NCBI GenBank assembly: GCA_032622095.1 | Contig: CP136066.1 | Coordinates: 100,711,319 to 100,775,318 of the forward strand | From: Siphonodentalium dalli | Lineage: Eukaryota > Mollusca > Scaphopoda > Gadilida > Siphonodentaliidae | Direction of reading: 5' to 3' | DNA: 64,000 nucleotides | Program-made: the position numbers and the translations under genes | The notes under the pieces: model-generated | Told to the model about the DNA's origin: nothing | Databases searched by the model: none | The model's input: only the letters and a program-made list of their open reading frames with translations | Part shown: positions 58,701 through 64,000 of the stretch, in pieces | Numbering within the stretch: the first letter of the stretch is position 1 | Layout of the letters: every line of letters starts with the position of its first letter

Positions 58701-60396
58701 CTGTTTTCTACGAGTGATTAATCTAATATGCAGCAATTTATGCTATTCATATAATTATGAACATATTATACAGTTTTAAATTTGAATGCATGGTGTTGCT
58801 GTTTGTCTTCATTCGGCGAAAGGGTTCCCTAGTTACGAGTTCCCAACTACGTCACCTTTCCTCTATTGTGTTATACAGTTATACATGTATACGCAAAATT
58901 TACAACTATGGATATTTAAGTAAAACATTATATTGTAATTCTTGCCCAGATAATCCCGGCTGATACATTCAATTAACTCCCTTAGTTATTGGAAGCTTTC
59001 GAGAACCACCCCCTCCCCAATCATGGATTATGGTCGAAAATGTTATAATTCAAGCTTGTGACAGTTAGGAGCTTGTTCAACCTTAGGCTTGAGAAACTAA
59101 TATATAAATGGGGGGGGGGGGGTGTCACTATTTTTAATTTCAACGCTGTACCTGCATTATTTTTTGGCGCTATAATGAATATTTACAGTCCCAATTGAAT
59201 TAATGTTATCACATGAGCTCGCTCTAAAATTATCAGAGAAATCTCAACAAGCCGGTATCATCCTATAACATAATTCTGCATATTTTATTTTTGTTTTGGA
59301 TGACCCTGTTTCCAAGAAATGACAGAAACACATCAAGTATAAAATCGACCGGCTCTAATCCACTTTTCGAAATGAATTATAACTCGTGAAAAACAGCAAC
59401 ATATATCAGACAAGAATTACTCATTTCGGCATCCATGAAAGAAGACATGTTTATGACTGGCCTGAAATTTCTTGATGGCAGTTTGTTTGATAATGGCTTA
59501 TAACTACTCACTGGTGAAATTGACCTCTCGCCCGCAGGTGATTAATTTGGTCAATTATTGGTGTGGCCATGTAAAATACATGTATTTTACATACAGACAT
59601 TACATGCATGTGTGTATCCACCCTAAATGATGTAATGACTATTTGAACCAGAGTAATTGGTGATATCCTAGGGCGATTAGACTGCATACTATGTTCAGTA
59701 AAATGCGTGCAGGTCCTGAATTTTCTTTTAACTCTGACAGGTTGACATAATAGAAACGTGAAAAGCGTTCGTCGATTCTAATACCGCCTTTTTAAATGGG
59801 TGGGATAATTCATTTAGTTAATCCTTTCATGACATGAGCTTCCTGAAATTTATCGTAAGCCCGGCGCTAATGCATAATTATGCATTCTCTTAAAAAATAT
59901 TTACATTGACTAAGCTTGTAAGCCGAGGGAGGCTCGCATATATATGAGAATGTACTGACACAGAATATTTAATGCTGCACCAGCTCAGCCCCCGTCATGA
60001 AAGCTTACGAAAAATTTAACAGGGGTGATATGCCTGAATTGAAATATTGCCAGGCTGATTTGTCAAAATTAGTATAGTTTAAAATTTAATTGGCATATAT
60101 ATATACGTACTGTCTTCGTCGATTTCGAGATCGGTATCAAAATCACTATCATCGAACTCTATGTCGAGATAGTCCACGGCGCATGCGCTTTCTTCGCTGG
60201 ACACACTCGCATTCTCAGCAATGATGGCGGATGGAGCATATTTGTCGTCAAAGAGTTCAATATAGCTAACTCCGTCGTCCGATGAATCCCGTTCATCCTC
60301 GTCATTTATCGAAAAATGCAGTGATTCGACGTATTGAAGATTGTCGAACTCTGATTGGTCGCCTTCTTCCATTTCCTCCTCTGCTATGACTTCCAT
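19613..60396 (-). CDS. LRRC74A: LRRC74A/B-like leucine-rich repeat + EF-hand protein, 11 coding exons (whole gene span)
   Basis: Joining 60111-60396, 51937-52121, 50855-50962, 48531-48624, 44791-44840, 42178-42345, 40748-40942, 38886-38981, 37515-37778, 32918-33003 and 19613-19700 on the minus strand gives 1620 nt with no internal stop, encoding 539 residues. Residues 1-95 are strongly acidic. About 97-134 form the family-typical lead-in (YLQACDDLGV, YFLRHM). About 135-400 are ~nine 28-residue RNI-type LRRs with LxLxxN cores. Loops 465-476 (DKDRDFSLSKEE) and 501-512 (DINNDGQIEFGE) are canonical EF-hands. Known family: LRRC74A/B, RNI-like LRR proteins of poorly defined function. Inferred: an intracellular calcium-responsive scaffold, since no signal peptide or membrane segment is seen. 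All introns are GT-AG except intron 7 (GC-AG). The LRR and EF assignment is secure; A versus B paralogy is not. A 5' non-coding exon may exist upstream. Confidence 0.88.
20374..20378. repeat. Left flank CCTAG of the satellite (matches the right edge)
   Basis: CCTAG abuts the first AGGTTAC. The same five bases occur at 31598-31602 at the right edge. It may be a target-site duplication, although CCTA also occurs at every internal X-Y junction, so the true duplicated length is ambiguous. Confidence 0.35.
20379..31600. repeat. 11.2 kb satellite-like tandem array, unit ~1345 bp, structure X(YX)8
   Basis: Nine copies of a 454-455 bp segment X start at 20379, 21723, 23067, 24414, 25761, 27105, 28455, 29802 and 31146. 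They are separated by eight copies of a ~890 bp segment Y. Unit spacing is 1344-1350 bp and the copies are nearly identical. Differences are mostly single substitutions, homopolymer lengths and a variable poly-G tract in Y. The array starts and ends with X. X begins AGGTTACAAG and ends GTGTGTAACCT, so its edges are inverted 7-mers. Short open frames of 60-88 codons recur in each unit but match no known protein; they recur because the units are recent. The array lies wholly inside the last intron of the LRRC74-like gene. I do not recognise the family. Confidence 0.97.
32601..32878. mobile_element. MITE with AACCCTTTCTATA termini and central hairpin
   Basis: Ends AACCCTTTCTATA and TATAGAAAGGGAT. 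Inside, 32663-32718 is a strong hairpin (AGATAATAAGTTCAACAAAC and its reverse complement). Relatives lie at 61475-61722 and 39900-40094. Confidence 0.8.
32918..33003 (-). CDS. LRRC74A: LRRC74-like coding exon 10 (EF-hand 2, most of the loop)
   Basis: Acceptor TTTCAG|AAAGCA, donor TTCGG|GTGAGT, phase 0 in and phase 2 out. It encodes KANIDLTDKQIDLLMKRLDI, then NNDGQIEF plus two bases of Gly 511. Loop positions 1, 3, 5, 6 and 8 are canonical, but Glu-12 is missing here. It is supplied by exon 11 on the far side of the satellite. Confidence 0.87.
36442..36519 (-). other. Hydrophobic leader plus degenerate 2A-like motif in the LINE
   Basis: This segment reads IRLPLILLVISILLVLSGTV followed by HPNAGP. 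Established: some CR1-like elements of sea urchins and other invertebrates carry N-terminal signal-like 2A sequences ending NPGP. Here the motif is NAGP, one substitution away. Likely a remnant. Confidence 0.5.
36644..36708 (-). repeat. Three 21-bp direct repeats at the LINE 5' end
   Basis: Three near-identical 21-mers (GGGCACACCAGAGAATTTGCC-like) that translate on the minus strand as a repeated LVCPxNS heptad. May be 5' UTR monomers. Confidence 0.75.
36747..36823. repeat. 77-bp hairpin (imperfect palindrome) next to the LINE 5' end
   Basis: The arms start CAGAATGAGGT and end ACCTCATTCTG, with inner arms around AATTCACC and GGTGAATTT. A partly matching inverted copy lies at about 37030-37100. 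Confidence 0.75.
37030..37110 (+). repeat. Inverted partial copy of 36700-36790
   Basis: Shares AATTCACCATCTGG, then ATGACATACACACTATTTCA and AAGGCT, in the opposite orientation to the copy at the LINE 5' edge. Confidence 0.65.
37515..37778 (-). CDS. LRRC74A: LRRC74-like coding exon 9 (LRR cap, linker, EF-hand 1)
   Basis: Acceptor TTTGCAG|AACATA, donor AAG|GTAATG, 88 codons, phase 0-0. Residues 395-425 (NIVVRKEFRDLQETLE...) finish the LRR solenoid. An acidic linker (GPSDDSDHDPMEE) follows, then helix and loop of EF-hand 1. Loop DKDRDFSLSKEE has Asp at 1, 3 and 5 and Glu at 12, consistent with calcium binding. Confidence 0.88.
38361..38857 (-). mobile_element. Composite MITE: palindrome, AT-rich tandem array, palindrome
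   Basis: Palindromes 38361-38427 and 38745-38811 are built on CCAATGCATTCTCTTATATA and its complement. They flank a degenerate 40-45 bp tandem array (TTCTTACATTCTTTAACAAT-like, 38440-38740). The right terminus is TTCCCGTCATGAAAGGG. An inverted copy is at 41600-42058. Lies in intron 8. Confidence 0.82.
38886..38981 (-). CDS. LRRC74A: LRRC74-like coding exon 8 (LRR)
   Basis: A phase 0-0 exon of 32 codons, acceptor TTTTCAG|ATCGGT, donor TCG|GTAAGT. It encodes IGSNPLGPEGALEVLRGV, then AENDTCNMTFVDFS: the last canonical LRR and the start of the capping strand. A composite MITE begins about 30 bp downstream of its donor. Confidence 0.88.
39776..39890. repeat. Single palindrome (39776-39832) plus half palindrome (39861-39890) of the same family
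   Basis: CCAATGCATTCCCTTATATA...ATATAAGAGAATAAATTGG, followed by a lone left half. Confidence 0.8.
39900..40094. mobile_element. Left-truncated copy of the AACCCTTTCTATA MITE
   Basis: Shares TTGAACTTATTA, ATTTCCCACCAATG, TTATAACTGAATGG and the terminus ATAGAAAGGGTT. It is joined directly to a palindrome fragment at 39861-39890. Confidence 0.75.
40748..40942 (-). CDS. LRRC74A: LRRC74-like coding exon 7 (LRRs; GC splice donor)
   Basis: Acceptor ATGCAG|GACAAC, then 65 codons from DNFGMKTLNISMNGFGLEG to NNDIIKVLK, phase 0-0. The frame continues open past this point, but the LRR register and the next exon (IGSNPLGPEG) require the exon to end at CTCAAG|GCACGT, a GC-AG intron. No GT donor in the region preserves both the frame and the repeat length. 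Confidence 0.85.
41600..42058 (+). mobile_element. Composite MITE, complete inverted copy
   Basis: Ends ACCCTTTCATGACGGGA and TCCCGTCATGAGGGGT. Palindromes 41646-41712 and 41941-42007 flank the AT-rich array (ATTGTTAAAGAATGTAAGAA-like units). Lies in intron 6, about 120 bp from exon 6. Confidence 0.85.
42178..42345 (-). CDS. LRRC74A: LRRC74-like coding exon 6 (two LRRs)
   Basis: A phase 0-0 exon of 56 codons, exactly two 28-residue repeats in length, running from KNTTLRILLLRHNCF to KGCVLIAEGIE. Acceptor GACAG|AAAAAC, donor GAG|GTGAGG. A composite MITE ends about 120 bp downstream of the donor, and the TTAA-flanked MITE lies about 40 bp upstream of the acceptor. Confidence 0.9.
42387..42727. 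mobile_element. Palindromic MITE flanked by TTAA
   Basis: Ends AGGGGTACTGTAC and GTACAGTACCCCT, flanked by TTAA on both sides (42383-42386, 42728-42731), as expected for piggyBac-type insertion. Almost the whole 341 bp folds back (for example CCATCTCCTTTTATACTCAA against its complement at about 42672-42692). Confidence 0.85.
43257..43477. mobile_element. Palindromic MITE
   Basis: Arms CCCTACCACTAACTCTCGG...ACCAGGTCCGGTTCCG and CGGAACCGGACCTGGTGGAT...AGTTAGTGATAGGG are inverted. A loop relative (ATATATGGAATGCTACTCCA) occurs inverted at 39300-39320. Confidence 0.8.
44791..44840 (-). CDS. LRRC74A: LRRC74-like coding exon 5 (50-nt LRR micro-exon)
   Basis: Only 50 nt, between TTTCAG and AAG|GTAAGA. 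It encodes ANGIGDLTAGCLYEALK, the second half of an LRR whose first half is exon 4. Phase 1 in, phase 0 out. It is too short to stand alone, but frame, splice sites and repeat register all agree. Confidence 0.87.
45076..45108 (+). repeat. 10-bp tandem repeat
   Basis: TGTGTAGGCT occurs about three times in a row. Confidence 0.9.
46480..46735 (+). repeat. Left 16 x 16-bp tandem array
   Basis: Two unit types, mostly alternating, without a single indel. Confidence 0.95.
46792..46978. mobile_element. Small hAT-like MITE inside the 16-bp foldback
   Basis: Begins CAGTGGCGAAGCCAAGG and ends CCTGGCCCGCCACTG. A diverged inverted partner occupies about 47132-47404. No clear 8 bp duplication. Confidence 0.55.
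47451..47674 (-). repeat. Right 14 x 16-bp tandem array (inverted)
   Basis: The same two unit types on the other strand, in a different order from the left arm. Confidence 0.95.
48531..48624 (-). CDS. LRRC74A: LRRC74-like coding exon 4 (LRR)
   Basis: Acceptor TTTCAG|TATCTC, donor CACAG|GTCAGT. It encodes YLAENRIGNEGATAMCNLL, then SNRTISKLDLT, and ends in phase 1 with G. The following exon supplies CC to make Ala 225. The 28-residue LRR spacing is kept across both junctions. Confidence 0.9.
49588..49745. repeat. Palindrome-family MITE without the AT array
   Basis: CCAGTGCATTATCTTATATA ... ATATAAGAGAATGCACTG with a ~60 bp loop, followed by the family's GGGTTTTCGCAAACTTTCAG, GAAGC and ACGGAAGGG terminal block. 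Confidence 0.8.
50165..50335. mobile_element. Hairpin MITE
   Basis: Arms TTGTACGAGTCATGCAGGTT...AAGGTCATAT and ATATGACTTTTCACCACAAC...CGAGTACAA fold back. Flanking TGTGTACAGTATGTG and ATATACTGTGCACA extend the arms. Confidence 0.8.
50855..50962 (-). CDS. LRRC74A: LRRC74-like coding exon 3 (LRR)
   Basis: A phase 0-0 exon of 36 codons bounded by TTCAG and CTG|GTGAGT. It begins RNTTLELLDLEGNCMTEEGA and ends ENVYVTEL: one whole 28-residue RNI-type LRR plus the start of the next. The LRR register continues seamlessly into exon 4 (VTEL|YLAENRIG). Confidence 0.9.
51268..51802. mobile_element. TIR element with ACCCCTGGTCAAGTGGTC ends
   Basis: The first ~130 bp and last ~110 bp are inverted copies (ACCCCTGGTCAAGTGGTC; TAATGTGCTATGATG; CTGCTGAATTGCTATGATG; GGGCAAA; AAAAAGTACCGTTAT). 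The left arm has an extra tandem GATGCTGTTAGGGCAAACT. Target duplication unclear. Confidence 0.82.
51937..52121 (-). CDS. LRRC74A: LRRC74-like coding exon 2 (lead-in and first LRR)
   Basis: The acceptor TTTTTTTAG opens the exon with AA, completing codon 96. It encodes WVNPDKF...ARYLQACDDLGV...YFLRHMDDTE followed by LAMRHHGLGPSGTKAICLAVE. This block is the most characteristic of the LRRC74 family. The donor chosen is GAA|GTATGC (phase 0), because it restores the expected LRR spacing into exon 3. A second donor, AAT|GTAAGA at 51921-51922, is also plausible (see findings). Intron 1 upstream is 7,989 bp. Confidence 0.88.
52130..54480. other. Intron 1 stretch without recognised features
   Basis: 52440-52650 is less AT-rich, but no exon in frame or with matching splice sites was found. 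Confidence 0.4.
54490..54785 (+). repeat. Interspersed ~290-bp repeat, copy 1
   Basis: Contains AACACCGTAAACAGAAAAAC, CCTACTATATTTTACCTAAG, GAGCCTGATTGTGTTACAGA and GGCATAAACGCTCTTTATTA. The inverted copy is at 61190-61475; a short piece is near 38095-38160. Confidence 0.85.
55200..57716. mobile_element. Older, left-truncated relative of the Harbinger-like element with an internal insertion
   Basis: The left part (GACGAAGTCGTCAGGCCGCT, TTTAAATCATTGTCAGTCTT) and right part (TTGGTGTGGCCATGTAAAAT, GTGTATCCACCC then TTA) match 58360-59623, but the middle carries about 1.1 kb extra and the left TIR is missing. Confidence 0.75.
56261..56325. repeat. 65-bp near-perfect palindrome
   Basis: TGCCTTCTCTGGGC(T/A)GTCTATCGAC...GTCGATAGACTGCCCAGAGAAGGCA. 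Located in the extra segment of the 55200-57716 element. Confidence 0.92.
57720..58243. other. Gap between the two Harbinger-like relatives
   Basis: Nothing recognised. Confidence 0.4.
58247..59623. mobile_element. Harbinger-like non-autonomous element with TAA duplication
   Basis: Inverted ends GGGTGGATACACACATGCAT...GTAAT and ATTACATGCATG...ATCCACCC, flanked by TAA at 58244-58246 and 59624-59626. A 3 bp TAA/TTA duplication with GGG ends is typical of PIF/Harbinger. Interior 1.38 kb with a long poly-G tract and no transposase. Confidence 0.78.
59819..60004. repeat. Diverged palindrome-family MITE
   Basis: Ends TAATCCTTTCATGACATGAG and CCCCGTCATGAAAG. The inner palindrome is broken by an unrelated ~50 bp. 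Sits about 110 bp downstream of the exon 1 donor. Confidence 0.7.
60111..60396 (-). CDS. LRRC74A: LRRC74-like coding exon 1 (acidic N-terminus)
   Basis: Codes residues 1-95 plus the first base of codon 96. The start is the ATG at 60394-60396 (MEVIAEEEMEEGDQ). The frame stays open about 100 nt further upstream without another ATG, to a stop near 60502, so a longer N-terminus would need an upstream spliced exon. The exon is very rich in Asp, Glu and Ser (for example DIEFDDSDFDTDLEIDED). The donor is GACA|GTACGT, and its phase 1 matches exon 2 exactly (A + AA = Lys). Confidence 0.8.
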
Positions 60397-60474
60397 GATT
60401 GGTTGAGAATTTGGACTGATCTGCGGCTGCCTTGGATTCACCTGAAGCGAGTGGATTGTTCTTCCAGGAAACAC

Positions 60475-61189
60475 AGTTGTGTGCTCAATCCGCCTGATCG
60501 CTCAAATACATGATCGTGTACATCAAAACCATGGCCCATATTTTTCATATCAAATTTAAAGGACCACTTAATCTTCGAGTCACCGATAATTTTTTATAGT
60601 GACTTGATATACGGTTTTAATGACAATCTATGCCATAACATATGATTAAAATACTATAATTAATCACCATTTGAAACATCTGTGTCTCACAATATAATAT
60701 AATAGAGAAATAGAAAACAGCTGAAATCATAGAAAGATTCCCCCGTTTTGGTTCCCAGAATGCAACAGAATTCAAACTAAAGATGAGTTTTCAATGAAAG
60801 GGGAATAAACTCTATCTTTAAGATATAGATTTATTCCTGCTCCTTTGAAAATAATACACTTTTTACTAAATCTAGATGACAAAAACACGTTGGTAACTCA
60901 ACAAAACAACAAATGGTATATAATATGACATATATTTTATATATGCGATCTGGTGGTTCGAAAATTAAGTGGGCCTTTAAAGGCACAGTTGGCATTGGCG
61001 GTGGGTATCCTGTAAAAATATTTCCACCCGTCAAAAACCGCCACGAACAGAAAGAACATCAAAATGTAGACAGACTTTGTCCGTATACAAATAAGAAATA
61101 TCGCATAAACAGTATGTTATTGTCATTTGTTTGACCATTGTTATGTAAACAAAAGCATAAAAAGTTACTTTTCTGGTGTTTGTTTATAT
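60475..61189. other. Region upstream of the LRRC74-like start codon
   Basis: Would contain the 5' UTR and promoter. The frame closes about 100 nt above the ATG. No clear TATA or initiator could be singled out in this AT-rich DNA. Confidence 0.4.
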
Positions 61190-61475
61190 TATGATGGTAA
61201 ACATAAAGAGCGTTCTTTGTTGGTGAATTCCTGATATGGAACAAATAAAGAGCGTTTATGCCATTTTTGTGTGATTAGCTAGTAACATTGCGCTGTCTTC
61301 TGTAACACAATCAGGCTCTTGCTTAGGTAAAATATAGTAGGTCTTTATGATAACATGCTGTTTACGCGATAGTCATGGTATATATGAACGAAACTGTATG
61401 CATTTTAATGTTTTTCTGTTTACGGTGATTGGAACAAATATGAATATTTTCGACAACTAAGGCATCACGCGCCTT
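61190..61475 (-). repeat. Interspersed ~290-bp repeat, copy 2 (inverted)
   Basis: Reverse complement of 54490-54785 with high identity. The two copies bracket coding exon 1. Confidence 0.85.
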
Positions 61476-61722
61476 TAACCATTTCTTTACCAAATACTTA
61501 TTGACAAATAGTTCCCCTTGCTATTCAGATAACAAGTTCAACAAACAATATGATCTTATTATCTGAACATTTCCCACCAATGCATAGGAATCCGTCTGCC
61601 CTTATATTTTCTGTCGTCTGCTTGTATTTCATAAACATACCTCGAAATAGATGATTGGCCATTCCAATGAATACTGATTTATAACTGAATGGGAGAGCCC
61701 ATGTAGTAAAGAAGGAGTTAAA
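61475..61722. mobile_element. Third member of the AACCCTTTCTATA MITE family
   Basis: Ends TTTAACCATTTCTTTAC and GTAAAGAAGGAGTTAAA. Interior AACAAGTTCAACAAAC / TTATTATCTGAACATTTCCC matches the family. Confidence 0.8.
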
Positions 61723-61839
61723 CTGTACAGTGACCATGCAGGGAGTCTTTGTTGCGACTCACAATTTTTAATTTGCAACTGATCCACTTGAAGACAAACA
61801 TTATGAACCGACGGAAACTTCACTTGCATCTCATTGAAT

Positions 61840-61945
61840 TGAAATTTTCAACTGATACCTCAAAATTTCCCCGACTGCCTGAAATTTCAAATCTAACAGC
61901 CACCCTTCCCCCTCTATATATAATTGGAAAATTTCAAACTTATGA
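61840..61945. mobile_element. Probable diverged fragment of the hAT-like interior
   Basis: GAAATTTCAAATCTAACAGC, then CACCCTTCCCCCTC and GGAAAATTTCAAAC follow the same order as the sub-repeat near 3640-3690. Diverged. Confidence 0.45.
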
Positions 61946-62039
61946 TCGCTTCAGTTTAAACATTTTGACTAAAAAGGACAATATTCGACTCGTATAACCC
62001 TTGCTGTACTAAATGGATTCTCTCACCCAGTTATACAAG

Positions 62040-63118
62040 CACTATGTAGGAACTGTTACATAGGAAGTCGTTCTATCGCCGGTTTGTGATGGTTCTTGAC
62101 TGATTTGTGATGGTTCCTTATGATCGAAATTATACATTTTCGCGACTTTTTGACAGTTAAAACGCAATTTTGGTGCCATCTAGCTGATAATTAGATTAAT
62201 TTTTCATTTCCCCTCACAATCGGTGGCCCCAACGAGCGTAATACTAACGAAAATTCCATTGCGCGAGTCGTAACAACGACGAAATCCGCGAATTTTGATA
62301 TTTGTTTGGGTTCTCTCCTGATCGAGTCGGTTCTCTCCTATTTAATCGGTTTTATGCGGGTAATACTATGGCTAATATTTGGCAGGATAATGGTTCAAAC
62401 TAACTATGTCGTGAAATTAACTAAAGCTAAACACAATAAAATATGCATTAAGTTGAAATTTGCACCACTTGTCAACAATTTCTATGAATTACATGGCCTT
62501 CCTATGCTTATTAAATAAGCTGTGTTACGCCTATCAAAATTCAGCTAGTTTGAAAAATAACGCGTTTTGCAGGTCCAACATTGCGGGCTAACTATAGTGG
62601 AATTTCATAGCGCTGGATTTCGGAAAGCGTGAGCGTAGACGGGATATATAAAGTTATCTGTCTTGTATTTTATGTTGTCTATTTTCGTAGACCCATTTTA
62701 ATCAGCAAAAAGCCAACAAAATAAGACGTTAAAAGTTCGTTGACACCCATACATTGTTCTGATTACGCAATTTATGAATTTTATGTTGGGCATCCGCTTG
62801 CTGCATGTATGCTGATTATATAGGCTAGGTGCTAGAATTCGTCATTTCTTAATCGCACTTGTTCTGCTGTTCAGTATCTTTGGTAATATAAAATAAAATA
62901 AAAATTGGATGAAGTGAAAGCAAAAATTATTTGGCCACCCGCCTTTGACTTACTATAGCAGTCGCCCCGAACATGCAATATCACAACCGGGGCAACTGGT
63001 CTTCACGCATCCTCAGGAATATTCCGGAATGTAAATACGGGTACCAACCTTTAAAAGTAACTCAATCAGCCAATGGAAGTTTTACAAAATCATGTGACTA
63101 TTGGTCAAAATAGTACAA
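62040..63118. other. Gene-free stretch
   Basis: Nothing recognised. Confidence 0.45.
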
Positions 63119-63214
63119 GTGAAATCGGGCCCATGTGAAGTCGACCCAATATGAAGATGACACAATACGAAGACGACCGGACGCGAAGTCGACCTGAGAG
63201 AAGTCGGCCCCGAT
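63119..63214 (+). repeat. Second 16-bp-period array, six units
   Basis: Units GTGAAATCGGGCCCAT, GTGAAGTCGACCCAAT, ATGAAGATGACACAAT, ACGAAGACGACCGGAC, GCGAAGTCGACCTGAG and AGAAGTCGGCCCCGAT are all 16 bp with a GAAG core. Confidence 0.85.
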
Positions 63215-63370
63215 GATTACATAGGAATTGAATATTGTTAACATTATATTTTAAATGAGCGCGGCGGACAATTGCACTTTAAACGAACACATTATTGTTA
63301 CAATGTGTGTATGTACATAAGGAGAGACTTTCCTTAGTCATTGTTGTAAAATCAAACTAAGGGAACAATT

Positions 63371-63540
63371 TCAACATATTGTTGGTGTGAAATTTCCAAC
63401 CAAGCTTGTGTAAGGTATGAAATTTGTAACTGTTGAAAAATGTGACCAAAGTTGGGACCAGACACCAATTAAGCACCCATTCCTGTCCCAGTCCGCCACC
63501 TCACCACCACCCATATCCCCCGGCCACGCCGTAACATATC
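63371..63540. mobile_element. Fragment of the same hAT-like family
   Basis: Closely matches 4205-4290 (TTTCAACATATTGTTGGTGT, AATTTCCAAC, GACCAAAGTTGGG) and ends in a GCCACGCC remnant. Left part missing. Confidence 0.75.
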
Positions 63541-64000
63541 AATGATTCAGTTGAACGTGATTTCATAAGATATGTTCATGTCTGGGCGACAAACATGCGT
63601 AAATGTCCCTTAGGCGGGACTTTCGAGGAAGAAATATGTTGGTGCTGGCATCGAAACATTGTCCCACCTGTATTAATTAAATGAATAACATCTCATAATC
63701 TCCTGAGAGTAGATTTCTATCACCATTGGTTATTTATATAGGCAGGCATGCATGGTTATGATATTATACCCCTCGGGACTTTCAATATTTAGTTTCTGCC
63801 AATTAATGTCACTTACTATTATTATTATTAGGTATTTATTATATTATTTCATAATGTGCATGTTGTATTATCTAAATGGCATAAGCTAAGTCATTATCTG
63901 GTTTAAAATGTCAGATACACAAGACAATATTCGGCTCAAAGTGCAGAAATCGTTCGAATAAATATCATGTATAGAACCGTCACAGCCATGATTGGCTTGA

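Noticed and set aside
60397-60474. Starting the LRRC74-like protein upstream of the ATG at 60396
   Set aside because: The extra in-frame codons begin with GTG, not ATG, and no upstream ATG exists before the stop near 60502. Possible only with an unseen 5' exon.

Overview
This is invertebrate animal nuclear DNA. It is AT-rich, has long introns with consensus splice sites, and is packed with interspersed repeats, MITEs, one decayed non-LTR retrotransposon and a long satellite array. The repeat style (GGCGGCCATTTTG-rich repeats, degenerate ~165 bp arrays, GTCCGTCCGT-type stretches) resembles lophotrochozoan genomes such as molluscs. That placement is an inference, and no species can be named. 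No bacterial, viral or organellar genes were seen.

One host gene can be reconstructed from the raw sequence. It is a minus-strand, 11-coding-exon gene from 60396 (ATG) down to 19613 (TGA). It encodes a predicted 539-residue protein: an acidic N-terminus, about nine 28-residue ribonuclease-inhibitor-type leucine-rich repeats and a C-terminal EF-hand pair. Every exon joins in frame (1620 nt in total). The closest family I recognise is LRRC74A/LRRC74B. One intron uses a GC donor. The last intron is 13.2 kb, mostly satellite, and separates the final glutamate of the second calcium-binding loop from the rest of that loop.

Layout: 1-3238 old repeats, including a tandem dimer of a ~575 bp repeat. 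3247-4336 is a non-autonomous hAT-like element with a perfect 8 bp target duplication. 4600-6330 holds degenerate tandem repeats. 6641-7824 is an element with perfect 54 bp terminal inverted repeats. 9839-14661 is a 4.8 kb foldback element flanked by TA. 15280-16260 is a degenerate tandem array. 16420-16985 is an inverted copy of the 575 bp repeat. 19613-60396 is the LRRC74-like gene. Its introns hold: the satellite (20379-31600), arranged X(YX)8 with X = 454 bp and Y = about 890 bp; a CR1-like LINE pseudogene (33181-36720); two inverted copies of a palindrome/AT-array composite MITE; a TTAA-flanked palindromic MITE (42387-42727); a foldback whose arms are exact 16 bp-period arrays (46480-47674); a TIR element (51268-51802); and a Harbinger-like element (58247-59623) with a truncated older relative. 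60397-64000 is 5' flank with repeats, including a second 16 bp-period array at 63119-63214.

The least ordinary structures are the X(YX)8 satellite, whose two edges fall at the same sub-unit boundary and carry matching flanks; the 30-unit 16 bp-period foldback with no register slip; and the 4.8 kb foldback whose arms are themselves built of ~170 bp sub-repeats.
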